Assembly (NCBI GenBank): GCA_002633005.1
Contig: NMRA01000297.1
Coordinates: forward strand, 108,737 to 172,736
Length of the DNA stretch: 64,000 nucleotides
Source: Phoronis australis
Lineage: Eukaryota; Phoronida; Phoronidae
Reading direction: 5' to 3'
The stretch's first letter is position 1, and each line of letters starts with the position of its first letter. The notes below the pieces were generated by a model that saw only the letters and a list, made by a program, of their open reading frames with translations, made no database searches and was not told where the DNA came from. Positions 24,501-35,210 of the stretch are shown here, one piece after another. The position numbers were made by a program, and so were the translations under genes.

Positions 24501-27500
24501 AGGGACAGGTGACGGGTGAATGATGGCAGAAAGGGGCAACTTTGTGATGGGTTTATTGAGAAGTAGGAAGTGACAGGGGAAGTGTGTATGGAGGTAGGAA
24601 GGACAGGTGACGGGTGTGTGGAGGAAGACAGGGATAGGTGACGGTTGTGTGAAGATAGAACTTGACAGGTGACTGGTGTGTGGAGGTACAAAGGACAAGT
24701 GGCTGGTCTATGGGGGTAGAAAGGGACAAATGAATTGAGAAATTCAGGTTTGGTAAGATTTTTCAAGGCAGGAATTCCCTTCATGAACATGATATATCTC
24801 TGAATCAATGACAAATCGTTATTACGCGAGAAGTAAAACATTTTCCAAACTCTCGGTTTTGCACCAATTAACCGTTTGTTTTACTTTTTCCAATTACAGT
24901 TTATAACAAGGTCGCACCGTACAGGCCGAGTGGCTCGTCATACCGCATGTTGGGAAACAACTCATTACGTCGTGATGGACGAAGCCGATATCGAAGCCAC
25001 TCTTGGTACGTTTATGAAGGTAGCGGAAGGTTTTTTAAGCCACTGAGGTTTTCAAAATCAATGAAAGTCTTTTCACCCCTTATCGAACTACAATAGCGAT
25101 CGATGCTGCAACTTTGACTCCAATTCTCTCGAAACTTTGCTTCGTATTTTGGACTTTGTGGATCAATATTGGTTTGTAGGAATTTGTCGCCGAGGATGTG
25201 CATTAAGAACACACTGCTGTGCACAGGGAGCCTTTCAGTGCACAGTTGCACGTTTATTTGTATTTCCTAGTGTTGAACTCTTTAATTTTGCAAATATGCA
25301 CACTTTAAGATCGCAGGCAACAATTAAGATCAAGTGTTTCCTACGTCTTACTGTTTTAACTTACCCTAGCAATATACACCATTTCTTTCAGATGTCAGCG
25401 TCCAACGAGACAGAGTTGTGGTACCGGTTCCCTACGGCTCGATGATTCTGCTTAATAATTTGGTGGTGCACAGAAGGTAATAGCACATGGCGATGACATT
25501 CAAGTAATCGACTATAGTTTAGGCAATAGTTTCTTAAAAGTGTCAGAGACTTTGAGTCCCCTGTTGATGTCCATTATTCAGTAGAGAAAATGCAGGTCCC
25601 CTGTAAGCGCTAAATACTATAATTTTGACGAGGGTGTAGTTGGAACATTAAAGTACACCGCCATCTTGAGAGTGGATCGGGACTCTTTTGTGGGTGCCTC
25701 CACGAAAAAGTCATTGTTTGGTAAGGTTTTGTTACAAAAAACGCCCTTTTGTTGGATTATTTCTTGACACTTAGACAGGGATTCTTGGACAATTGTAAAA
25801 CAGTGCAAGAGGCGGTGTTGTGGTATTAAAAATGATTTTAAAAAACTTCTCCAACTAAACACTTTTAAAATAAAATGCTGTTAAAATCCCGATTTATCAG
25901 TTGGAAAAGCAACCTTTGGTTGATCTGTGAACTCCAAACAAGAACCCTTTTGCAGGCTGGGAATTTTGACAGAAAATGCATCTTCGCGTGGAAAGTAGCA
26001 GTGTAAATGTCAGCTTTCTGAACGGCAGGGTTCCGTATACTTCTTGTATGGTAGTACTCCGAGATTTGAACAGTAGGCCGTGTATAGGTGCGATGTCACA
26101 TTGCAATCGGGGATCTTGTCCAAGCTTCTACGCATAGAATAGCACCGTTTGAGAGATTGGAAGGAAAACTGCCGTGGAGTCTGTGCTCTCTTATAATGTT
26201 GATATTGAAGGTACTTCAAATCACCGGTAGAGCAAAGCAATTTTTGTCTCGTCATTGCATTATTTAAAAAATCACATCAATCCTATCTACGGTCCTACCA
26301 TAGGCAATCCTGGAAAAGCTAAATCGCATTTTACAATTATTTGCAGGGTTTAGAACTTAGTTCAAATCTTTTGCCGGGATTGTTACACGTATTACGTCAT
26401 GTAGAACACGTGAAACGCCAGTAAGATGGCGGAAGACGTTAAATCGCGGTTTAGTTGGTGGATCCCTTGAGAATTACTCAGCCCCAACGAGCAAACATAG
26501 AGAGGGCACGTTTGTAAAAAAGAATCAGAAAATATAAGTCATCTTTATTGACATTGTATCATGACGAAAACGTTCAAATGAGATAAACTTTATATGGCAT
26601 TATCCTGTATTGCATGATTTAAGGAAAAATTACAAAGCGGAGACACTGTCACACTATCGCACAGCTGAACAAAATTTAAGTAAATTGACCAACCGAAAAG
26701 CCATGTTGTTTAAAACGTCTATACTTGCATATTCATAACGGTATTGAGAGCAGAAATGCTAACCCTTTAATGTGTTACGTAAAAATGTAACTGTAAGCAA
26801 TAATTATTGTGTACAATAAATTAGTGATGACGAGAATAAAAACGTTTTGGTTTGTTTCTTTGAATATTTCACTTAGCTAGTGTTAAATTTAATATCAGGG
26901 CTCGGGGTTTTTGATCTTTTTACTTGAAATCGAACTCGAATTTATTTTGACATTTTCTATTATATTTGGTTATGAAGTCAACTCAAAGTAGGCCTAAATA
27001 TGCTAGAGTACAAACTGACTTACATGAATAGCTGACTAATACTAGTTTGCACTTGGTGACTCTAGTAATAAGCATAAAAGTTTGAGTCTAAACTCGAAAT
27101 TTTGAGTTTTACTCAAAATGTCAAGGTTTTACTGGAATTTGTGCTTCGAATATAGGAGTCATCAAGAACGAATTTGAACTAGAAACTTGCATACATACAA
27201 ACTATAATGTACCCGAGCACGGACTGACTTGTATCGTGAGTTCGCACAAAAATAGAATACAAATGCCACACATTATTTCGAGCTCGATTTCGAGCAAAAG
27301 ATTAGACCCCGGTGTCTGGTCTCGAAATCCACATTTTATGGGTACGCGCGCGGGCGTGTGTATTTGTGAATGTGTCAAATTCATGTTTGTACGTTATTTC
27401 TGGTAATAAAACGCATGGATTGAAAACAAATTGGAAACATCACTGTTTTAAATAAAACGAACTTAGACCTACTTAATGTTTAATAAAATGAAACCTGGAT

Positions 27501-28178
27501 GCTACCATGATATTTGATGTGAGCTTGACGGATATCTACAATCCCTCTCAACATTTAAGCTATTTTTCCTCAGCCTTCCAAACGTTTCGAAAGGGATTCG
27601 CTGGTCATTGGATTTTCGTTGGCAGACGCCGCATAAGCCGTGCGGGTTCCATGGCCTGAAAGACATGATTCTGTTCCGTTCATCGAAGGATCCAGATCAC
27701 GTGATCGATTGGAGTTCTTGCGACATCGATGGGCTTCCAGAAAATCCGGTACGTGTCGTCATTGTATGCATGCAATGTTATAGTAGAAAACGTGAATGGT
27801 TGTTGAATATGCTTCGACTTTTACATGTTTCAACGAAGATTTTGTAAAACCGAAAACAGATAATTTGTAAACAACAATAAATAGACTTTCGACATTTTAG
27901 ATCGGTCCCCTAAAGGAAAACCAGTGATAAAGCGAGGTCTCTTAAAAACTGTTTGTTTAAGTGTATATACTATATTCCTTTAACGATTCTTAATGATATT
28001 GCGTCCTAAAATCTTTAACACCAATTCATTTACTTGTTTTTCCCTGTCCTGCTTTTAGACTGATGATGATTTTGACGACACTATCCAGGGACCTTGGATG
28101 ACTCGATGGGAGTTGACTCACCAAAACAAACACACGGAGAAACTAAGTGCAGGCGGCCGCACTCTCACGTGGCACTGA
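21534..28178 (+). CDS. phytanoyl-CoA dioxygenase (PhyH) family protein, 10 visible exons
   Basis: This is an Fe(II)/2-oxoglutarate-dependent dioxygenase fold; substrate unknown. Exons: 21534-21664, 21962-22079, 22426-22529, 23174-23248, 23403-23544, 24256-24350, 24900-25005, 25392-25476, 27574-27748 and 28059-28178. All have GT..AG borders and matching phases. The 382 visible residues include LTPDQVKDFFEKGFVLVPDF (N-terminal helix and strand), VEQLIGPDI, the iron motif WHQD (His188, Asp190 counted from the first complete codon), LVDATEENGCMEFI, distal His283 in LVVHRS, and Arg294 in GIRWSLDFRW, 11 residues on, as expected for 2-oxoglutarate binding. All key residues are intact. The first exon has two possible acceptors three bases apart (21530 or 21533) and no start codon, so an upstream exon is missing. 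The stop codon comes from an inserted element. Exon 23174-23248 was accepted on phase and fit alone. Confidence 0.85.
22077..22345 (+). repeat. about 90-bp tandem repeat, 3 units, beginning at a splice donor
   Basis: The donor region of exon 21962-22079 (ataccc ggtatgaacaccac) is repeated as taaccggtatgaagactact and acctggtatggtcactactg. Each copy keeps a GGTATG donor-like junction and the tail tagtcaaa(a/g)ctgtcag. The three units fill most of the intron up to the next exon. Confidence 0.8.
22905..22996 (+). repeat. two-unit tandem repeat of about 46 bp
   Basis: The string ctactggtgactgatgacgt plus ctgttgggtggtg occurs twice in a PhyH intron. Confidence 0.75.
24133..24159 (+). ncRNA. degenerate hammerhead-like motif
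   Basis: The sequence reads cttgataaa, then a stem gagcg/cgctc with a 3-base loop, then gaaac. Compared with the hammerhead core CUGANGA..GAAA, two core positions are changed, so it should be inactive. It lies in the intron before exon 24256-24350 and resembles tails of Penelope-like elements. Confidence 0.25.
24345..24725 (+). repeat. purine-rich minisatellite, about 11 units of 30-38 bp, at a splice donor
   Basis: Units read tgtgtggaggtaggaaggga followed by caggtgacggg. The first unit overlaps the end and donor of exon 24256-24350 (atggag/gtaggaagg), so each unit repeats the exon-intron junction with a GAG/GTAGGA or GAG/GTAAGG donor. The long minus-strand ORFs across this array are repeat translations rich in Ser, Pro and His and are not genes. 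Confidence 0.9.
25600..26260 (+). other. long-intron segment conserved in the duplicated locus
   Basis: This part of the 2.1-kb PhyH intron 8 is recognisably related to 41540-41930 (for example cagaaaatgcatcttcgcgt, ggatcttgtccaag and agaatagc strings). Only short ORFs occur. It shows that the downstream duplication is DNA-level and not a processed copy. Confidence 0.65.
26898..27320. mobile_element. about 400-bp TIR element (CTCGAA-rich), copy 1
   Basis: Its ends read ctcggggtttttgatctttt/tacttgaaat on the left and the inverse, ttcgagcaaaagattagacc, on the right. It is related to the element at 35211-35613 but lies in the opposite orientation; for example gaatttgaactagaaact near 27170 matches the reverse complement of 35341-35380. 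It lies in PhyH intron 8. Confidence 0.65.
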
Positions 28179-29717
28179 AACGCCGTAAAATATAACAATT
28201 TCATAAAATGTAACAACTGTTACATTTTACGTCAGTGTTACGTTTTACCTTGATAAGCCTCTCCTGAAATGTGACAAGTTTTTACATTTTACGTAATTGT
28301 TACATTTTAAGTCGAATGCGCATGCTGGAAATGTTCCATTGTTACATTTTACGAAACTAACATCATATCGAAAAGTATGTGACCAAAATTACGAGCAAGT
28401 GGTATCTGAGACGGCCGGGGGAACTCGAGTATTTTTGGGCGAGAGGTGCCACCCAAAAATTTGGATACTTACCCATCTAGAGAGTGGGCTCGGACAAAAA
28501 AGTGACTATTTACAGATTGTGTGAAAATTCACATTTTCGCACAGTTGTGTTCCAGAAATTAAGAAAAGGTCTCCTTTTCGGTAGTATTTTGTTGAAACTG
28601 GCGCCTCTTTGGAGAGTGTGATTGTTATGAAAAACACCCTTTTCGGCGGCACTTTTCGTATACAATGTACCTCTTCAATAGAAATACCTTCCAGGCTGGC
28701 ATGACATGAATAAGGCTAACCATTAGTATTGCTATTAGTACTGTTATTACAGCGTGTGCTGTTTCAAAAGGAATTTAAAAAGACTCGCAGGTTCAACCTT
28801 AACAATATTGCGAGAATCGTCGTGATACCTGTGGATGCAGAGAAGTCTTCTTTTTGGAAACGAAAATGTTGAGATTTAAAATCTTATTTAGACGTGCTTC
28901 ATAAGAAAAGTGCCCGTACAGCGGTGACGTGTATTTTGTCAATAGATTTTTACAACTAAGGTGATTACACAGAACCTGTCGTATCAGAAACTTTGATCTC
29001 GCTCCTTTTCTGTGGAGTAGGGAAATTAACACATGAATTCAAGGTAAGAAAACAATGGCTGAAATAAATCAAACTATCGTGGACTAAAACGATTGGCTTT
29101 TCTATCAAATTGGCTTCCAAAATTGAATTCTCCGTGAAAAATTGTGTGGTAATTTTTCTCCGAAGAAATACGATGAATATTAGCTAAAAACGATGTTGTT
29201 GTTTTTGCTGTGTTTACCAAGGGAAGTCTGTTTACTGTAATGCCGGATACACAATTGGTTTATGACCTGTGAGCGCCAGCACAAGATTGCAAGAACGCTT
29301 TAACAATAACAAACTATTTACCTAATCCTGGAAACTCCTTTCATGTGGAGTTGTAACTGTCCGGGGCACATTTTTACTGTACCAACAAACTATTCATTTT
29401 AAAAACAATGGAAAGCTCATAGGGACACGTCTTTAAATTCGAGCTGCCACATTTGTCATAATTTCATTCGACCAATCCGAGAAAGAAGCCATTAAGCGTG
29501 TGAACCGTTTTCCTTCGTGTGACACAATGCAAACTCATGTCATACATATGACGTAGTTTTCGTAAAATGTAACGTTACATTTTCTGCATGTTCATTCTGC
29601 GGTAATTGTACCAGTACAAAAAATGGAACAACTTGTTACATTTTAGGAGAAGCTTAGCAACGTAAAATGTAACAATGTTGTTCCATTTATGAAGTTTTTA
29701 CATTTTACGGCTTATCA
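28176..29717. mobile_element. 1542-bp inverted-repeat element inserted at the PhyH stop codon
   Basis: The insertion is bounded by the direct repeat TGGCAC (28170-28175 and 29718-29723). Its left end (28176-28355) and right end (29560-29717) are inverted copies over about 170 bp. Each is made of several cgtaaaatgtaacaa / ttgttacattttacg blocks, so each arm is itself palindromic. The termini read tgaaacgccgtaaaa and, inverted, tgataagccgtaaaa. The 1.2-kb centre has only short ORFs (77 codons on the minus strand at most) and no transposase. Related empty sites at 30270-30290 and 46700-46715 lack it. The 6-bp duplication does not settle the superfamily. Confidence 0.85.
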
Positions 29718-29799
29718 TGGCACATGTGATCACACATATCTGCTCGTAATGCGCCTTATATGAGGGAACATAGATCACTTTTATGTGTAAAAGCAAATG

Positions 29800-29805
29800 A
29801 ATAAA
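29800..29805 (+). terminator. poly(A) signal AATAAA of the PhyH gene
   Basis: AATAAA lies 83 bp after the right end of the inserted element. The same sequence context with AATAAA (46868-46873) follows the duplicated last exon by about 150 bp. This is the ancestral 3' end, now more than 1.6 kb from the stop. Confidence 0.6.
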
Positions 29806-30186
29806 CTCTGTCACAGTTGTGTGTTGTTATTTGTTCAAAATGACGTGGTTCACTTCGCGTTAGCCCAGAACAAATCGTGAAAACAATATGCGGACTCGAA
29901 CATCAACACATTGGCATATGACTGATATGAGATCCCACATTTTACATAAGTACACGTAACTTCAACTATAATGGATGTCGGCTGTTTGATTGTAAGTTTC
30001 TAAACAATAAATAGGCTTTGAAAATTTTAGGTCGTTTCCAGAAAAGAAATCGAGTAGTAAAACGTGGTCGTAAAAACTAGTGTTGTTTACAGATATGCGC
30101 CATATTCCTTAAATGATACCTAATGATTTTATGTCCTAACGAATATTAATAATTTGTTTACTTGTTTTTTCCTGTTCCGATTTTAG

Positions 30187-30315
30187 AATGACGATAATTT
30201 TTACGACACTATCCAAGGACCTCGGATGATACGATGGAGGTTGACTCACCATAATAAACACATGAAGATCGCACTCTCACGTAGCACAGTGATCACACAT
30301 TCGTATTGCGCCTGA
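30187..30315 (+). pseudogene. extra copy of PhyH last exon, open to a stop
   Basis: Together with about 200 bp of upstream intron (from about 29990), this copies 27890-28175. The acceptor (ttccgattttag) is intact and the exon phase is unchanged. The frame reads NDDNFYDTIQGPRMIRWRLT and stays open for 42 codons to TGA at 30313-30315. The C-terminal end differs because a frame change follows HMK. It lacks the inserted element. It could be an alternative last exon or a dead partial duplicate; no poly(A) signal is obvious close by. Confidence 0.65.
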
Positions 30316-30519
30316 TATGGAAAAAGGTGGAGCAGTTTTATGGGCAATAGTAGTGGTGTTAGTAGAATTTATTTTCGCCAAATAGCTCTGCAAGATGTCA
30401 ATAGTGAATTTTCACACAATTCTAATCCATTTTAGTCAATAGCAAGGAATTTCCGAACGTCAAAGTATCCAGTGGCATAAAAATTATAATAGACTGAACT
30501 AAAGCTGATATACAGAATT

Positions 30520-30642
30520 TAATAGTATTAATGATAATAATAATGATAATAATAATAGTAATTGTACTAGTAATAGTAATAGTAATAGTGATAGTTATAA
30601 TAACAATAACAATAACAATAATTATAATAATGATAATGATTT
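30520..30642. repeat. imperfect TAA/TAG/TGA microsatellite
   Basis: Runs of ataata, atagta and ataaca triplets. Minus-strand translation gives poly-Ile/Val/Thr, which is not a protein. Confidence 0.85.
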
Positions 30643-31070
30643 CTAAACTAACTAAAAACACACTGAGAAAGGCTAAATGTATGTAAAAAGTGGTAGAAAC
30701 ACTGCGCTCAGTTGAACAATTCAGCATACGCTACGCAGTTGTCCCGACCTTGCTATCATCAAACTTGGTGAAATGTTCGTTGACGTAGAGTATCAAGGGC
30801 AAATGCGCAACTTCCCTGGTGGACGAAAACAAGGTACCATTGTTGGGACAAAACTGGTTGAAAGTACTGCACCTTGACCTTGATTGGAAGAAAATTGGGA
30901 AGATGTATAGTTTTACAGCAACTGTCTGCTGTTGTCCAGAAATACAATGAATCACAAAACCGTAAAATACCGTTTTAATTGTCGATGTCAAATTTAGAGC
31001 ATGGACTCAAAATTTTGTAGGAAGTTGCGACTGGTGCCGAGTGCATTACGGCCAGTTGTGGAAGAAAATA

Positions 31071-31245
31071 CCCTAACCCTAACACTAACCCTAACCCTAA
31101 CCCTAACCCTAACCCAAACCCAANNNNNNNNNNNNNNNNNNNNNNNNNNNNNNNNNNNAACCCTGACCCTGACCCTGACCCTACCCCTGACCCTGATCCT
31201 GACCCTGACCCTGACCCTGACCCTGACCCTAACCCTAACCCTAAC
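31071..31245 (-). repeat. interstitial telomere-like array (TTAGGG and TCAGGG variants)
   Basis: CCCTAA units at 31071-31118 pass into CCCAAA variants, then a 35-N gap (31124-31158). About 11 CCCTGA-type units follow, then again CCCTAA to 31245. The G-rich strand is the minus strand throughout. Array length is uncertain because the gap lies inside it. Confidence 0.9.
31124..31158. other. assembly gap of 35 N
   Basis: The gap lies inside the telomere-like array, so it probably marks collapsed or unresolved repeats. Confidence 0.95.
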
Positions 31246-31699
31246 ACGCAAATATTTTGAAATATTTCGTAGTAGTAGGTGGGCGTCAGTTTATTGTAGC
31301 ATCAAAGCCGACAAAATCATTTGAGTATGTGGAAATTATATGCAAATTGTCAATTGGCTTGTTGATGATGACATTTACCTTTTGCTGTCATCTCAGGATT
31401 TGTTCATTAGCCGAATATGACGAATTGGAAAACTAACCCTGCCGCTTCGGTTGCTTTGATCTCGCGCACATCTCAATTTCACCCAATTTTCTGCTATGGA
31501 AGTGTAGACAGACAGCATCATGCCGAGCGTGGACCTCCTATCTGGGTTTGGTTGGGTCGCGTTACAACATATCGAACTTGCCAGCCTTCACCGAGACATT
31601 GATTCTACTTATTTTTGTGTCAACGTTGAGTGAATTTGTGTTTATTACAAATAAATATCCGCAAATTGTTTATGAGGTATCAAAATTGTCTGAGTCTTA

Positions 31700-33340
31700 T
31701 CTAAAAATACGCCTCGCAAACAATAACATGAATCTGCTACCAAGCCTTTTGCGTATCAAATATGCGCCAACATTGTTTCAGGATGTGATAGATCAGATGT
31801 TAGGTGATATGGTACAAAGTATGGTTGTTGTTACCTTGGCGACACCTGACATGGAAAGTCATGTACAAGCTCTTGAAAAGATGTTAGGCCGACTCAACCA
31901 ATATGGTGCCTTGTTAAGTGTCATGTTGACGTAAGACGTTAGATAAGTGGAATACTTGTGCCGCCGATGGTGTTCATAGCACTGGCACGAAAAATAGAGA
32001 TTACACTACACCACAGAATGTGTTGGAATTGAGAACATATTTACATGTCACACACTACCATCACACCATCCGAATCATGCGTGCATCCAAGGGGGCTCGG
32101 GGGGCTCAAACCTGTCCCCCATTTGGCGAGGTGGACAAAAACGTCCGCCTCAGAGAAACAAAAAGTCAGAAAAAGAGACAAAAAGTCCACTAAAAAGGCA
32201 CAAACGCACAAATCACAGCTCTGGATGTGGTACCCCGTTTTTTTAGTCCTTCGGGTTTTTTGTCGGTAAAAGGTCCACATCGTCGGAAATACGAGCCCCC
32301 ATGTTAAGGCTGGGTGCGCGCATGCGAATTTAGCGTCAACGTTTCCTCAGTGTGAGAATTACTGCAGAAAAGACTCCTTAATTGGAAGTGGATGACAACA
32401 TGTGACGAAACAATTCAGAAGCTTAAAGATTATTTGTCAACTGGTGACCGTTTGTTTTCTCACCATGACACGTCACTACCATTGCGATTGGCTATGGATA
32501 CCTTACCTCATGGGTGGGAGTAGTGATTTCGGATATCGATGCTAACGATTTCCAGTGGCTACATGCCCTTCCAAGATATTTACAACAACTAATAAGAATT
32601 ACAGCCAGCTCGAAAGAGAGGCTCGAGGAATCGTGTAGGGGGTCAAAAAGTTCTACTCTACAAGTATGTGTATGATGGAAAGTTTCCTGTGGTGGCAATT
32701 TTCACACCGTCAAATGATGTTCCTGTTTTGTTAGCACTGCGGTTGCACACAATTATGATACAATATATAGGAAGTCGAAGGGCAATGCCAATGTGGACGT
32801 GTTATCACGGTTTCCAGACTAGAAAGTGTTTGATTCTGAGTTACCCGTTCATCACCTCGTTTGAGGATCTACCAGTTGAAAACTGCAAGGGAAGAATTAT
32901 CTGACTTCAATCGACGCTTATTTGAAATGGATTGACGCAATAGGAATGTGTAAAACTACAAAAAAGTAGGATCATTATGGATCGAGACGCGTCGTCTGTT
33001 TGTATCCTGTGGTTTACCTGAGGAACATTTCAGTGAGTGACGAGTTTGAACAGTTTATGAAACAAGCACATTCTCGGGGCTCACTATCACCTTGTATCAA
33101 ATAGCGCCGCGGAAAAACCAGTTCATGTTGTAATCAAGCACTGTGAAAACATTTGATTGAAGAGAAGACAACAGGAAGACAACGATGCTCATCAAACGTT
33201 ATCATACAGAATCTAATGCCCAGGACTCGTCTTCCGAAGACGAATCTACGTCTAAGAAAAAAAAGTTACAGCAAAAGACCAGTCGTGACAGAAAGTTCTC
33301 ACAAGGTGTACCAGTTGTCGAATGACAAATTGTATTAATG
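31700..33340 (+). mobile_element. decayed Ty3/gypsy-type LTR retrotransposon pol region
   Basis: Order of motifs on the + strand: reverse transcriptase at 31740-31934 (LLRIKYAPTLFQDVIDQMLG then ESHVQALEKMLGRLNQYG; the catalytic Asp pair is not preserved). RNase H-like pieces follow at 32380-32515 (AIQKL..LSTGDRLFSHHDTS type), 32600-32660 (NYSQLEREARGIV, then an in-frame stop) and 32775-32825 (YRKSKGNANVDVLSRFP). The integrase end at 33040-33150 has EFEQFMKQAH then HLVSNSAAEKPVHVV. Frames change several times and stops are frequent, so it is non-functional. A CATGCGCGC MITE sits between the RT and RNase H parts. No LTRs were found. The C-terminal tail to about 33340 is Lys/Ser-rich. Confidence 0.75.
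32076..32324. mobile_element. CATGCGCGC-family MITE, copy 2, nested in the gypsy relic
   Basis: The left end catgcgtgcatccaa and right end ggctgggtgcgcgcatg are inverted. The flanking 5-bp direct repeat is cgaat (32071-32075 and 32325-32329). Confidence 0.8.
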
Positions 33341-33659
33341 ACTAAAAAATCGTCCACTAAGTCTACGTGTCGTAACACTCGAGCTGGGCCGGTGTCGAGG
33401 GCCTGGAATCACTCACCCTAGAATGGAAGCAGTTTGTTCATTATTCATAAAATTTTAAAATTCACTTTACAAAGTGGCAAATCCTTCATCGTAACTCCGC
33501 TCTTGTGTTTGGTCAAAGCACGATATTCCTTGAAATGTGCCGAACAAAGTGTGGCTCTCGACTGAATCACACGTTCCACACTGACATTCCACGCTCTCGT
33601 ACGGCGTTCGAACGAATGCCATTTCTGTGCAACTTTCACGGATTGTACTAAAATCCTCG

Positions 33660-34475
33660 ATCCTCTCGACCCACGACCCCTTCGACCCACAACCTCCTGG
33701 ACCGACAACCCCCTCTACCCACAACACCCTCGACTCATGACTCACGACGCCCTCGACCCATGACCTGTGACAGTAGAGGTATCGGTGCGCTTTTCACATA
33801 TTTGATAATCTTATTACGTCCCTGAGCGACTTTCCAATGAGACATACCTACACGCGAGTCTGCTCTGGCTGAAGTCTAGTGATTGAAAGCAGAACGTGGC
33901 GTGAGAACGCCGGTGGTTTCGAATAACGCATTGTGAGCACGCTATTGTTGACACGGAAATAGTTCCAGGAGCGGCTATCAATGACACAGTTCTAATAAAC
34001 TTAGGGTGAGTGTACGTTAACCTGAATGTACATGATTTCATAGTTTTATTAATTGATTTATGTACTCTTTTACAATATACTCCATATAACGTTGAAATAC
34101 TTTTTAGTTAACAGTTTGTTTTTTTCAAACTGTATTTACTGGTGAAATTGCAGTTTTGTCAGTTCCTCGCAATTCACTGAAGAGCAGACGAGACGATTAC
34201 ACTCTGCCGAGAACGACATTTGTAGGGTTGGTAGGTCTTTGATTTGATTTGGTCGCGTTGTTTTTCTGTTTTTGGCTTTCAAACTTGCCGAATCTTAATT
34301 GCAGGAAAAGCCAGCCGAACTCACGGCCCAACTCATTGGTCCTACAAGCCAGCCCTTGTTCTATGTTCAGATCGCCGGAGTCCAGCTTGTGTAGACTGGG
34401 TCGATGGGGTTGTAGGTCGTGGGTCGAGGGGGTCGAGGGTCATGGCTAGATGGGGTTGTGGGTCGAGGGGGTTTC
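33660..34475. repeat. inverted pair of G-rich minisatellites
   Basis: At 33660-33770, units of cgacccacgaccccct type (about 16-18 bp) run on the + strand. The inverse array gtgggtcgagggggtcg lies at 34393-34475. The two are about 620 bp apart. The G-rich strand could form quadruplexes. The ORFs crossing them (33445-33745, 34244-34667) are low-complexity translations. The DNA between shows no gene. Confidence 0.7.
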
Positions 34476-34829
34476 AGAAAAATCCCCTTTTCATGCCTGA
34501 AAAAGGTGGCTCTTCGCGGACTTTCCTCACAATTCCTCAGTATCTCACTGGTAAAAACAACGGCGGAGACGGTCTTCCATCCATTACGTACAACCCCGAT
34601 AACAGAAAATTGCTTTTTAAAAATGTTTGGCTTGTTTCTTAGCAACAGGTATACTAAAGGCTATTAAGTCTCTTGAGATGTATTAATAAAATTCTATTTG
34701 AGGCACAGGGTCACGGTGGGAACTCTTTAAAGTAGGGACAAATTATCAGTATGACGTAAACATTTGTATACCCGTATATTGATACCAAGGATTAAACAAG
34801 ATCACCAATATATCAAATAAGTGGATTTT

Positions 34830-34950
34830 TGACTACTACGAACGACATAACATCATAACTGGACTGAGGTCTAGCAGAACACAATTCCTCCATTTTGCAG
34901 TCAACCCTTCAGGAGAACGAAGGTTCGACAACTTCAATTCGCTTCCTTGT
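34830..34950 (+). repeat. dispersed repeat shared with 19134-19240
   Basis: Contains actgaggtctagcagaacac, aattcctccat and tgcagtcaacc in the same order as the earlier copy. Confidence 0.55.
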
Positions 34951-35210
34951 AGTGTAAAAATAAGAGCTCGATTTCCTTCTTGAAAAATAACTCTAAACGC
35001 ATTTTTTCTAGCTAAGAATTAAGAACAACTCAAGAAAAATTTCTCGCCTCACAACAAAATTCAAGGAGCGGTTTGTTTTTTATATACCGGCAACGTCAGG
35101 CACAACTTTTAAATATCTCTCCAAACAGAGGCCTTCAACAAATGTTCCACCACAGTGATTTATAAACCGGCCAGGGTACCAGAGCTTTTTTGGGCATGAA
35201 AAGGTAACCA

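Noticed and set aside
24281-24841. Long minus-strand ORFs (186 and 135 codons) rich in Ser, Pro and His
   Set aside because: They translate the purine-rich minisatellite in a PhyH intron and are antisense to a well-supported exon. They have no start context or domain.
30975-31324. ORFs of Gly-Leu or Arg-Val repeats on both strands
   Set aside because: They are translations of the telomere-like hexamer array and run across the N gap.
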